This document shows, one piece after another, positions 12,151-24,203 of a stretch of DNA of 64,000 nt; positions within the stretch are counted from its first letter, which is position 1, and each line of letters opens with the position of its first letter. A model generated the notes under the pieces. That model was not told where the DNA came from. It saw only the letters and a program-made list of their open reading frames with translations, and ran no database searches. The position numbers and the translations under genes were made by a program. Where the stretch lies: assembly GCA_028622995.1 (NCBI GenBank), contig JAJQJQ010000013.1:558001-622000 (forward strand), given 5' to 3'. The DNA comes from Panagrolaimus kolymaensis. Its lineage: Eukaryota; Nematoda; Chromadorea; Rhabditida; Panagrolaimidae.

Positions 12151-15100
12151 ATGGATTTAGGTAAGCTTTTTTTAAAAACAATCAACTTAAAATGATTTTT
12201 TAAAGAAAGGATTTTTTTATTAGCTTTAAAAAGCTGTGGATAACTGGCGAAAAAACAAAAAGAACAAAAAATCAAAATGAAGCTCAGTAAAAAAACATAA
12301 ATTTTTCCACTTTGTTTTTTGTGGAAATTAATAAAAAACTAGAATAAAGAATAAGGAAGCAAACTTTTAACTAATGAAAGTTTTGTATTTCAAGAAATTC
12401 ATGAAACAAAAAAAGGAAGCTATTCCAAACTTTTTTAAAGAAATATTTATTTTATGGGAGCATAGAAAATGTCGCCATTTTTTATGGGTATAAACTAATA
12501 TTTATTCTTTCGATAGTTTCATAATTGAGTGGGAAGTAAGACTTCTGTTTTAAAAAAAATTATCTGGATAAAAACTAATTAAACCAAGGGCAAAAATTTA
12601 TAATTTCTTTAATTTTCAAAATTAGTCTTTCGCTCTTTTTTTTTGGTATCCATAACTTTTAGTTTAATTTATTTTTTTTGTTTGATAGAAAAAAGTGGGA
12701 GTATTTTTTACTTCTGGCCTTACTAATCCATTGATAGAAGATTCAAAATATTATACTTTAACCTTTTCTTATTTAAAAAAAATTAAACCATTTATTTATT
12801 CGAGCTAGCTTCCATTACAGAATCAAATCGAATTGCATCATTTTGTTTTAAAATCATTTTTTTCTTTTATGCTCTTCCCCTTTTTTTTATATCCCTCCAC
12901 GCACAAAAAAGAAAACATATCCAATGCTTATTTTTTACATTTGGTTTAATTAAATACATACTTTTTTACTTTTACTTTTTCTAATCTTTCAAAAAAAAAA
13001 TTGTATTCTGCGAAAACTAAAAAGATTTTTATCCATACCGCCCTTTTTCGATTTAATGGTTTTAAATAACGGTAAAGAGATATTCTTGCTTTCTTTCTCG
13101 GGATAAAAATTTCTAGTTCTTGACATACGTGGGCATGATGGTGTGCTACAAAATTTTTGAAAACGATACCCCTAAATTCTTAAGAAATTTTCATAGGGTC
13201 CTCCCTTGCTACATTTTTTTGGACATTTTTTGAACGTTACCCCATAATTTTTAAACAAAAAACAAAAGGGTCCTCCCTGTTCTTTTTTTTTAAATTTCCT
13301 AAAACCTCAACGTTACCCCATTACCCTTGGGTGTGTCAAAACACACCCAAACACACCCTGTGCCCATCTGTGGTTCTTGAGTTAAAAGAAAAATTTTTTT
13401 TTTAATTTCCTTCTTCCATTTTTTTGTAGGAATAAATCTTTCCAATCTTAGAATAAAAAAAAATTTGAATGAGAATTTTTTTTGTCTGAAGTATCATCAG
13501 ATAAACCCTGAATTTATTTTTTTTTCTTATCTAAAAAATTATTTCCTATGTTGGTAAAGAATTAACAACACATTTAAAAGTCCTTTTCCGTCTAATTTTT
13601 GGTACCACGTTTATTCCATTTTATGTATTCTCTATTTATTTAAGTTCGCAAATTTTTTGGCGTTGATTTATCTTCCTTTTTTGTGCCATCATCTAAAGAA
13701 ATTTTTCAACCATAGATGCGTTTTTTTCTATCTCTCCGAACTTCTGAACTTTTGATTTTTGAAGATTTTTAGTTTAAATAAAAAAATGCACTTTAAATTT
13801 TTATATGTTTTCCTGAGTCATTTCATTTCCTTTATATATATTTTTTCCCCTATTCATTATAATAATTTCTGCACTTTTGGTAAAAGATCTTTGTTTTTTT
13901 AATTCCATGACTAATTTTTTACCACCAATAAATAGCACATGTTTTTTTTGCTCCAGATTTTCTTCTTTTTGTAATTGCGACATATTTTTTAAGCTAATAA
14001 AATAAAATTTACGTGTTTTTTGCTAAAAATATTTTTGTTTATTTTTAGAGTTTTCTAAACCAGCTAGCTATCTTAAGATTTTTATTAATATATATATAAA
14101 AAAAAGAAAATCCTTTAGAAGATTAAAAAATTTCTGACATATAAAAACGTACATACATATAAATAATATTTTTGATTTCCTCCTTATTGCATATATTCGA
14201 AAAGCAAAAATCATGGGTTATCATCATTTCTTTTTAGTTGATCCTTTGGCAGAACCATGCTGCGTATGTGGCGATAAATCTACTGGTACTCATTATGGCA
14301 CAGTATCATGGTAAGTTTAAATTTATTTCCCTATTTTGATTCTCCGTGAAATTGCTTTCTTTCTTAATGTTTATTATTTTTTTGACTATCAAAATTTATC
14401 AAAAAAAAATTAGCGGTTTTACATCCAATTTTTTAAATTCCCAAGTTTGCTTAAATTTTACCATTCTTTGAAACTTTATTAATTTTAATTTTTTACAAAA
14501 TAAAATGGAAATTTAATTTGTCATTGTTACAATTTTCAAATACTTCCCCGCTTTCTAAACTGCATAGTAAGCTTTTTTAAACTGTAAATAATCTCCTTAT
14601 TTTTTTTATTTTTTTCCATTTTGGTTTAATGCGTTTGGATTAAATTCGATCTTAAAACGCGTAGGATGCAAGTGAAAAAAAATTTCTTTCCTTTTTTTTC
14701 TCGATGGAAAATAATATACTCCTAAGGTAATGACAATTTTTATATTTTCCTACTTATGGCATTTTCATAAAATCTAAATGAATGCCAATATGCCATAGAA
14801 GAAAGTTTATTGGAAGAGAAAAAACTCTCCGATACTTTCAATTAAATAGTTCTCTTCTTTTTTGATGCCATCCAAAATGTTTTCGAAATGCCAGCTTTTT
14901 AGAGGAAAAAAGAAGTTATAAAGCTTCCATTTTTTTTATATCTAATTTTTGATCCACTAAATAAGGATCTTTTCATTAATGGACCAAATTCCAATTTCAT
15001 TGTAATCCATTTTCCATTTTTCATTTTTACACACGTCTTTTCAAGGCTTTTTTAATTATTTTTATCTAATAAATTTTTTTTTCAGTAATGGTTGTAAAGG

Positions 15101-18100
15101 ATTTTTTCGACGAACCATTCTTCGAAATCAACGCTTCACCTGTCGATTTAATAAACAATGTGTAATTGATAAAAATTTTCGATGCGCGTGTCGATATTGC
15201 CGATTTCAAAAATGTTTAGCTGCTGGAATGAAGCGAGAAGGTAAGGAAGATATTTGGAATTTGTATTTTTTAACAAAACATACAAGCTAGAAAGATAGAA
15301 ATCCATTTTTTTGGAGCACGGTTTTTAAAGTGACGGCAAAAGAAAAAAGAGATGAGATTATGAAAAGAAAAAAAACTTTTGAAAGGCCAAATATTTTTAT
15401 GGAAAAAAATTGCTGCTTTGTTGCTTGCTTGGTTGACATTAAAAGATATGTGCGTTCTTTTTCTTTTTGCCGGACATAAATATTGAAGACTGACTAAAAA
15501 TGGCGAATATCTTTATTTTTTCAAACTTTCTATTTCCAAAAGTTTCAACACGACAATTTTTTATTTTTATGGTTCTTGCATTTATTGATTTTCTGTGTAA
15601 ATAGCAACAAAATAAATTTGGCGCATTTTTTGATATTTATTTATCTTTACCTTAAATTTACATAAAAGAATAAGGGTCTTCTCGGTAAAAATTCCATTAA
15701 AAATGCTAACATTAATAAATTTGATAGCCTATCTTGAATAAAGCGTCTGCCTTAATATTTTTTAAGTTTTTCTTTACATTTGAGCGTCAAACCTAGACAA
15801 GGTTGTTGTTAAACTTTTGCTCTCTTTGTTTTTTTTGATAATAATTTTCTTTGAAATCTTTTTACTGCTTTAACTATCTCTAAAAAACAAAATTGTATGT
15901 TTTTAGTTTCGGCTTCTATTTTTCGCATGAGAAAATTTTTTTTAGTTAAAAAGATAAAATTATTTTTATTGCTTTTTTTACAACTAACTTACTCATCAAA
16001 TTGTCAGAAAAATAAAACTAAAAAAAGGCTACTCTTTTTTTTTATTTACAGCGTTCTTTACCATTTAAAAGTTATAACTTCTTAACCTTTTTTTTCTCGT
16101 AGCTCTAATGTTTCTAGCGTGCAACCAACTCTTTTTTCTTACGACATCAACAAAAAATGTGTTTATTAATTTAAAAAAGAATTATTATTTTTATTTTTTG
16201 TTTTGGTTATTAACTTTTTTTTGACGTAAATTCCTTTTTTTGTCTTTGCCAAATTCGCAAAGAAAAAATAATTGAAAAATTGAATAACATTTTTATGCAA
16301 TTTCTTTCACGTCAATCAAAACTTTTCTGTTATTACAAATAAATTGCAAAAAATTAAGATAGTTGCCGACGGTGTTGTATGTTTTCTGATTTTTAATTTA
16401 AAAACTTTCGCATAAATCTAAAAATTTTAGTTTGCACATAAATTTTTTTTTGAATAATTTTCTACCAACGATAAAAAGCTAATTTAAACTTTTTCGAGTA
16501 TGTTGTTTAGCTATAAATATAATTAACATCATTTCCATTCATTCTTCGTATAATCCCATGCCACTAAAAATAATCTTTCTAATACGTAAGAAATTCCAAA
16601 AAAATGTCATTGATAATTTCGAACGTTTCAAGTAACAAAAAAAAGAACTAAAAATAAAATCCTTTTTACGTACATATTTTTCTTTTTAAATGGGGGAGGC
16701 GGCTGCTGTCGTTCCACGTCTTTCAAACAATGAAAACACAGAAAAAACTAGGCTTTTATACTTTTTCCTCAAATAATTTTCATATTTAAATAATTATTTT
16801 TTTTAAACTACAAACTTTTTTATAATTTTACTTTTATTTTTTGCTAAATTAATTATCTCTCCACCAAAAATATCTAATTACATTGTTTTGTATTTTGTAA
16901 AAATAAAAATTTTAGCTTGATAAATTTTATCCATCTTTTTCAAAAAAAAGACTCAAGCACTTTTTCTTTTTTCTTCTTCTTAATTTTATTTTATATTAAA
17001 GTTAAAAACCTTTATTTCTTTTTTTTCAAAACAATTTTATGAAGATTATTTTGTTTGTTCGTTGAGTTACTATCTTCATTCACCCCAGCAAATAAAATTA
17101 GTGACTTTTGGGGCTTTGGAGGAGTTAAAACTAAAACCACTGAGATTTTAAAAACAAAACAAAAAAGTGATTAAACTTTTGAATACAAATTAGGATTTTT
17201 TCGTAGGGAAATCTTTTACTTCTTTTTTTGTTTACTTCTTACTTACTTACTATTTCCTTATTTTTTTGTTGGTAACTTTAAAAAAAAAATCCAAAGGCTT
17301 AAAAAATCTGAAATATTTTTTATTTTTTGTCGCTAGAAAAAAAATTAAATCCATGCCATAAAGTGATATCAGTTTTACATTGATTCATCCAAGCTTCTTT
17401 ATAAAAGAAAGAAAACCTAAAATTCGGTTGTTGTTTTAATAAAAAAAGTTAAATTGGGCTTGTGAAATGTGAAGAAATTTTTGATTTCCAACCTTTTTTT
17501 GTTAATGGAAATTGAATTCCATAAAATAATTTTCCATTAAAAAAATCAGAGAATTAATATTAGGTTTAATTTTTGCTTTTATCCCAAAAAAATAAAAAAG
17601 AGCCAACACAAAAAGAGATGATTTATTTTTAGTTTCAAAATTATCTTAAATTATTTATATATTTTTTCTGCAACTTTTTTATTTTCTTAAAAACTTTAAG
17701 AACTTTTCTCTTTCGCAATTATAGTAATTATCAACTTAACTTTTTAAGAAAAAAGATAAAACAATGCTCTTTATTTTTAACTTATTTTTTTTGTGTTTGC
17801 TTGCTTGCTTTTTTTTCAAAAACAGATTAATATTTATTTTTTCTAAAAAAAACTTTATTTTTAATTGAAATGTTTTGCAAACATAAAAAATTAAAGTTAA
17901 ATATTGTTTTAGCCATTCAATTTGAGAGAGATTCCATTGGTTCACCAAGTAAAAAATCTCGTTCATCACCAATCATGCAAATGGGTGGCGGCGGCGGCGG
18001 TAATTCTGGAAACCTTGGTGGAAATGAACGAATAACTCCACCTGAAATAGGTTCAGATGTAATTGATAATTTAATGGAAATGGAAGCAAGAGTAAATTTA

Positions 18101-19389
18101 GAAATGTCTAATCGTTATCGAAATTCGGTTATAACTTCAAATGGAAATGTTATGGGTCATCATCATGAAAGTGGTGGAGGAGGAATTATAACTCCTCTAG
18201 GACAAAATAATGGCGGCCTCAACAGCGGTGGTGGGGATGGAAGTAGTGGTTCAGCATTTTCTCAACCTAAACAAACAGGCGGCATGCAATGCACCACCGA
18301 TGATTTAAATGAAATTTCTCGAACTACTTTATTATTAATGGTTGAATGGGCGAAATCCCTTCCACCATTTCCAGATTTAACAATGGAAGATAAAATTATT
18401 TTATTAAAAAATTATGCTCCACAACATTTAATTTTAATGCCAGCTTTTCGTTCACCCGATACTACGAAAGTTTGTTTATTTAATAATACTTCGATGTCTC
18501 AAGATCAAACAAATGAATTAAATGGATTTGCTGCATTTAAAACATCGAATATTACGCCGAGAGTTTTGGATGAAATTGTATGGCCCATGAGACAATTACA
18601 AATGAGAGAACAAGAATTTGTTTGTTTAAAAGCTTTAGCATTTTTACATCCTGAAGCTAAAGGTCTTTCAACCACTTCTCAATCATTAATTAGAGATGCA
18701 AGAAATAAAGTTTTAAAAGCATTATATTCATTTATTTTGGCTCAAAATCCTGAGGATGCTCCTACTCGTTATGGTAAGTAAAATTTAAGCTATAAAATCA
18801 AAACCAATAAAAAAATTATTATTTCGCTATGAAAAATAAATTATTTAATATTTTTGTTTTATGAAAGAAAAAAATATTTAAAAATTTTACACTCTAAAAC
18901 AAAAATTAATAAACTTTTATTTTTATTTAAATTACTTTGTTAGAAAAAATTAGAAAAATTTAAACAAAATAAAATTCTTCCCTTTTTTTAGGCAACATTC
19001 TTCTCCTTGCTCCAGCTTTGAAAGCTTTGACCCAATTACTCATAGAAAATATTTCTTTGACTCGATTCTTTGGTCTAAATGAAGTTGACTCATTGTTATC
19101 CGAATTTATTCTTGATGATATTAGCGATCAAACTACAGCTCCATCATCTTTGAAAGAGCGTTTAACCACTTCATCATTTGCACCAGTGATTACAGGTGGT
19201 GGTGGCTCATCTCAACAACAACCGCAACCTCCAACAATATCCATGCCATCAAGTTCAGTGGATCCAAGAAGAAGCAATAATTTTTCTGGTTCATCAAGCA
19301 TGCATCAACTTTTAACTGGAAATCTTCTTCCCACTTCATCTTCATCTGGTCAAGGTCAATCAGGAGATAGTGTGATGACAGTATTGTAG
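12151..19389 (+). CDS. HNF4-like nuclear hormone receptor 1 (NR2A-type)
   Basis: Ligand-regulated zinc-finger transcription factor. Five exons: 12151-12160, 14238-14310, 15086-15240, 17913-18773 and 18992-19389, phase-consistent, about 498 residues. The DNA-binding domain starts near residue 11 ([14 protein letters not shown]), with P-box CNGCKGFF and second finger CRFNKQC...CRYC. It continues into an HNF4-style extension (GMKREAIQFERD). The hinge is Gly/Ser-rich, including six consecutive Gly. The ligand-binding domain has [22 protein letters not shown] and a C-terminal activation helix region ([15 protein letters not shown]), and is followed by a Ser/Gln-rich tail of roughly 100 residues. 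HNF4 itself has CDGCKG in the P-box, so the Asp-to-Asn change is a difference. The first coding exon encodes only three full codons and depends on a good GTAAGC donor and correct phase. Introns 1 and 3 are over 2 kb, unusual here. Confidence 0.88.
13130..13376. repeat. Possible small inverted-repeat element in intron 1 of receptor 1
   Basis: A more GC-rich island inside an AT-rich intron. Its edges, GGGCATGATGGTGTG near 13132 and the reverse complement of CACACCCTGTGCCC near 13360, resemble imperfect terminal inverted repeats. Inside are two copies of GGGTCCTCCC, several TACCCC motifs and an exact 8-bp hairpin, GGGTGTGT-CAAA-ACACACCC, at 13329-13348. The appearance is that of a MITE-like insertion, but no target duplication was confirmed. 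Confidence 0.35.
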
Positions 19390-20019
19390 TTAATTTTTTT
19401 CTTCAATTTTTTTTATTGTTGTTGTTGGCGAGACTATTCCATACTGTAGCAACTCTCTGCCTATGTTTTATTTATCTCTCATCTAAATCGCTCACATTCT
19501 ATTTTTTTTTTTGGAAAAAAAACTTGTAAATTAAAAATATTAACTTTTTTAAAACAAAGACACACCACTGTTTTTTTTATTATAAATTAATTAAGCGTAT
19601 CATTTTCATTATTTAAAAAAAAATATATGCCTCACAAAACAAAAAAAATTATTATATGTTGTTTCATTTCCCTTTTTTTCTTTTTTTGAAAACAAAAAAT
19701 CTATTACCATTGTATTTATCCATTTTTCTTTGTTATACAAAAAACTTCTTTTTTTAATACAAAAATTTTAAATTTTTATTTACTGCTATGTTATGGGCTT
19801 TAGTGTTAATTAATAAATTTATTTAATTTTACAAATACCTATAACTAAAATGTCCTTAATAATGTCAGCATTTGATCGTCATCTGAAAATAAAAACACGA
19901 AACTCTTAACTTGAATTGAATTTATGTTTAGCCAAAACCTTGGATGATCCTGAAACTTTTTGCTGTAGTTTAAAGGTTTGAAAAAAAATCATCATATGTA
20001 CTTTTCAAAAAAAAAAAAA
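19390..20019. other. 3' untranslated and spacer region of receptor 1
   Basis: T-rich DNA after the receptor stop codon, with several AATAAA-like sites near 19809-19822. Short open fragments near 19849-19975 could be decayed exons belonging to the remnant that follows, but no splice donor supports them. Confidence 0.4.
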
Positions 20020-20401
20020 TGTTTTCCCTTTCAAACGCAACAAGATAAAATGGCTCATTTTTTGCTTCGTTGCAATAAAAAAAAGTATCAAGAAATTCGT
20101 AAAACCAAAGACTATGATGTTGAGAAAAATTAGCGACAATATTATTATGGACATACTTAAAATCTTTCAGATGATTAAAGAAACTCTCACACATATGAAA
20201 TTTTGAATGATTGAAACTTGTGCAACGTTAAACCAATTTGCAAAAAATATCAAAACTCATAGTGATAAGAAAAATTTAGAATTGTTAAAAGAATTAATTG
20301 ATCTTCCATCTCTAAGCAACGACCATAGTAAACTGCGTTTGAAGATCAAAAAAATCTGTAATACTTATATGGCCGCCTACAGTAAATCCTTGCATTGCTA
20401 A
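20020..20401 (+). pseudogene. Decayed coding remnant, unknown family
   Basis: Three consecutive open stretches on the plus strand read as one helical, charged polypeptide only if two lesions are ignored. The first is a frame shift at a run of five A at 20125-20129. The second is an in-frame TGA at 20204-20206. Segments include KMAHFLLRCNKKKYQEIRK, MDILKIFQMIKETLTHMKF and LELLKELIDLPSLSNDHSK, ending at a TAA at 20399-20401. The amino-acid composition is balanced, unlike the Phe/Lys-rich chance frames nearby, and the antisense frame over 19970-20194 is taken as its shadow. No family is recognised, and a real spliced gene is not excluded. Confidence 0.35.
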
Positions 20402-20648
20402 CAATTCTATCATACAAAAATGAAGCGAAAATGAAAGATCCAAATAATTTTTAACCTTTATCAACTCCAAATCCATAAGCATGCCTTTGTAATCATCATC
20501 TAAGTAACTTTTGGTGTGGTTTTTCTTTATTCACAACAAAAACAATGGTTAACAAAATACATAGAAACAAAAACAAAATGCAAAAATCTGTTAGTTTTAT
20601 TTACATACAATGAGTCAAACGTAAAGAATCAGTTTATTAGTTATATTT

Positions 20649-21956
20649 TTAGCATCGGAGTATAGCATAAATTGTTGAGATCATTAGCATTGCCATCCAT
20701 ATATTTTGTGATGAAGATGATGAGTTTGGAAGAGTTGATGATAGGGATGTTTGATTTTCGATATGATTTTGAGATTTGTCAATGAAAGGTAAATCCATAA
20801 ATTTGACTTTGTGACATTTAACCATTTGTTTTGTAACCTTCTCAATCCATGTACAGTATTTGCTGATATTCATAAAGATAGCTAAAAACGGATAATATGT
20901 ATGTACATGTAAAGCAAAAACAAAACAGATACACTAAAGAAAGAAACTTACATGGATTGTTTTCACTATTAGTATCACTTATTCCACCCCATGATGCCAC
21001 ACCGATTTGATAATATTCTCCATTAATGGCTTGAGCAAGCATAGGTCCACCTGAATCACCTGAAGCTATACCATCATTCCATTTACCAACACAAACATGA
21101 ATATCCCGTTCAACAAAATTCCAACGTTTTTTGCATTGTTCATACGTATGAGTAAATGTTTCAATTTCTCGTAGTTGATTTGAAGATTTTAAAGTAGCAG
21201 CTGAAACAGAAAGGACAATGAGTGAAAGTTAAAGTGGAAAGAAGAGGCTTTTATCAAGTGATAACTTTTTAAAACAAAAACCACCAACTATTAGACAAGT
21301 TTAACAATCAAAACAAAGACAAAACTTACTATTTCCATTATCATCATAATCACCAAATCCCATTACCATAACTCTTTGTGATGACACATCTTTAAAATTG
21401 CTTGCAAGTTTGACATGTTTTATATCAGCAAATAGTGTTTCATTAGCTTCCAAAATTGCTATATCATTTCCATGATGATTGTAGTGAAGATGAGCATACA
21501 CTTTATGAACTTCAATCGTAGGAAAAGTATTGACATCGTTTATACCCAATCTGTTGATTCTTAAATGATATCCTTCTTTTTTGACTCTAAAAACATCAAC
21601 GATTAGTTTGAAGCATAAAAAAGCATTAACTTTTGGACCATCACGTATCAACAACAAAAAAGGAAGCAAACATACGCAATAGAAATTTCTGTTTTTTTCA
21701 TTTTTTTCAAACTTGTTACACAATGGGCAGCAGTTAAAATATGGCGAGATGAGATTATCGTAGCAGAACATTCATACCATTGATCATTTTTATCACGAGA
21801 TTCCAAAATTGCAACATAAGTCCATTTTTGATTTGTTGATATTTCACCACCAATAATTCGTTTATGTCGTCGTATACTTTTTGAACTCCATATTGTTGGA
21901 AGAAATGGTGTCAGTAATAAAATTATTACGACTACAGGAAACACATCATTGCGCAT
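20649..21956 (-). CDS. Trypsin-like serine protease (S1 family) with C-terminal extension
   Basis: Secreted peptidase, probably made as a zymogen. Four exons read leftward: 21676-21956, 21330-21586, 20952-21200 and 20649-20881, phase-consistent, about 339 residues. An N-terminal hydrophobic signal is followed by KR-IIGGE, the activation cleavage. The catalytic triad is His78 in TAAHC, Asp135 in GNDIAIL and Ser229 in GDSGGP. The C-terminal helix motif CTWIEK is present, then about 60 extra residues, Ser-rich and ending in a hydrophobic stretch (IWMAMLMISTIYAIL) that could be a membrane anchor or GPI signal. The usual Cys just before Gly-Asp-Ser (chymotrypsin Cys191) is Ala, and its partner after SWG (Cys220) is also absent, so that disulphide was lost as a pair. 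The S1-pocket position 189 reads Gly, so trypsin-like Lys/Arg specificity is not expected. The frame stays open upstream to 22166, but the ATG at 21956 best precedes the signal. Confidence 0.88.
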
Positions 21957-22492
21957 CGTCGTTGTCGTTGTTGTCAGTGAAGATGGAATGAACAATTGAG
22001 TGAGTTGCAAGCATTTTGAAGAAACAGGTATGCAAATTTTGAAGTTTTTGTTCACGATGATGGAAGTTATCATGGAGAAGAAATATGTTCTGAAATAACA
22101 TAGAGTTAAAGATCGAAATAAATAATAAAAAGCAATAACAGCAAGAAGGAAAAAACGAAATAACAACGCGATGGTAACGGATAAAACAAAATTTATAAAC
22201 TTTCGGCATTTATAAAAAGCAACAAGGTGATTAAGAAAAGATTGCTTTTTTTAACGAGATTTGTTATTTACTAGTACACATAATTTGTAAACTCAATCAG
22301 TGGCTGAATTGCAAAGTTCATTTAACCCAAAAAAGCAAAAAGGAAGAGGAAGAAGAATATTAACAACGGTGGCAGTGATGTAAATACAAACAAAAAAGAA
22401 TTTCATTTTTAATATTATTTTTCTTTTCTCTTTTATTATTGCTTTTTTTACTTATGTTAAAGATTGCACCATTGAAATTTTAATTAAATTCA

Positions 22493-22559
22493 GGAACTCT
22501 TAAACTTGTTTATTTGCACAATTTACTTCGCCCGATGGATGGACCACAATCTCCAATGT
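22493..22559 (+). other. Orphan exon-like segment
   Basis: A 67-nt stretch lies between a good acceptor (AAATTCAG) and a good donor (GTAAGT) and is open in one frame (LKLVYLHNLLRPMDGPQSP). Its exit phase would fit an acceptor at 28175-28176, just upstream of receptor 2, where the frame is open through to that gene's ATG. Such phase agreement has a one-in-three chance of being accidental, and the joining intron would be 5.6 kb and contain the foldback element. Confidence 0.25.
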
Positions 22560-22644
22560 AAGTTTAACTAACCCTAAAAGGATTTTCCATAAAAGTTTGT
22601 TTTTCAACTTTCTAACCCATAATCTTTATTGCATGCTTATTTAT

Positions 22645-24203
22645 AAGCCATTTTTTGAGAAAATCGCACTTTTTTAGAAATTTTGGAACTTTCATTTTTT
22701 CAGGAATTGAAGGTAATTGACTCCCAAGGGGTTTTCGAGGTCGTAGAACACGAATCTGGCCTCTGTTTGAGTAGTTTCATAGCTATATCTCGAGATATAG
22801 GCCTTTCAAGCTAAAATCTCAACTTTTTTTAAGATGCTTTTTTTAAAAACTGGCTGGACAGAAAAATAGTAAAAAATCCACTGATTATTTTTGTAATTGA
22901 CGCCAAAAATACAAGTATAGCAAAAAAGGGGTCAAATGACCTTTTTAATTGCAATTTCGATGATTTTAAATTAAAAACTCAAAAAGTGTCGCCGCGGGTG
23001 ACCTTTTTTATTCCAGATTCAGATTCCCCATGAAATTCTACCCTAAAACAATGTAAATGCAGAAAAAAAAAGCGGGCCCACCAAAATACCATGACTCCAT
23101 GAATGACGTACACCAAAATGAGGTATATCAACAAGTAATTAATAAATACATGTGAAAAATACAAACTCTTTACTAAAAACGTAGAAAAAATTATTTAATG
23201 ATTTTGCAAATCGATAAAACTTCATGATGCTATGCTTTTCGATTTTTCCCACATTTTTAAAGTTTAATACTAATAAATAATGGTCAAAAAATCCAAAATT
23301 CTCAAAATGAGGTATTTATTTTTAAAACTCATCATTTCTAGACCTAATTTGGGTCGTAGAAAACGAATTTGATAACAGTTTCTAAGGTTGACTATCTCAA
23401 AATTGAGTTATAGCATAGTGAAAAATTTGCATATTTCAAAAATTCATAACTCAATAACCAGCTTATGATATATTTTTTTTATTGTCAAATTCGGTTTCTA
23501 CGACCCAAATTAGGTCTAGAAATGATGAGTTTTAAAAATAAATACCTCATTTTGAGAATTTTGGATTTTTTGACCATTATTTATTAGTATTAAACTTTAA
23601 AAATGTGGGAAAAATCGAAAAGCATAACATCATGAAGTTTTATCGATTTGTAAAATCATTAAATAATTTTTTCTACGTTTTTAGTAAAGAGTTTGTATTT
23701 TTCACATGTATTTATTAATTACTTGTTGATATACCTCATTTTGGTGTACGTCATTCATGGAGTCATGGTATTTTGATGGGCCCGCTTTTTTTTTCTGCAT
23801 TTACATTGTTTTAGGGTAGAATTTCATGGGGAATCTGAATCTGGAATAAAAAAGGTCACCCGCGGCGACACTTTTTGAGTTTTTAATTTAAAATCATCGA
23901 AATTGCAATTAAAAAGGTCATTTGACCCCTTTTTTGCTATACTTGTATTTTTGGCGTCAATTACAAAAATAATCAGTGGATTTTTTACTATTTTTCTGTC
24001 CAGCCAGTTTTTAAAAAAAGCATCTTAAAAAAAGTTGAGATTTTAGCTTGAAAGGCCTATATCTCGAGATATAGCTATGAAACTACTCAAACAGAGGCCA
24101 GATTCGTGTTCTACGACCTCGAAAACCCCTTGGGAGTCAATTACCTTCAATTCCTGGAAAAATGAAAGTTCCAGCCAAGTTCGATTTTCTCAAAAAATGG
24201 CTT
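22645..24203. mobile_element. Foldback element with ~725-bp inverted arms
   Basis: Left arm 22645 to about 23376 and right arm about 23482 to 24203 are near-perfect reverse complements, separated by about 105 unique bases. They differ by small indels (for example near 22675 against 24177) and scattered substitutions. Each arm carries an exact 18-bp palindrome, CTATATCTCGAGATATAG, at 22783-22800 and 24057-24074. Outer ends read AAGCCATTTTTTGAG inward. No transposase frame is present, so it would be non-autonomous. The size and layout resemble the C. elegans Tc4 foldback elements (about 1.6 kb with arms of nearly 0.8 kb), but sequence kinship is not claimed. Clear target-site duplications were not identified. 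Confidence 0.85.

Noticed and set aside
19970..20194. Minus-strand open frame of 74 codons
   Set aside because: It is the antisense of the plus-strand remnant, whose composition and continuity over a longer stretch are better.
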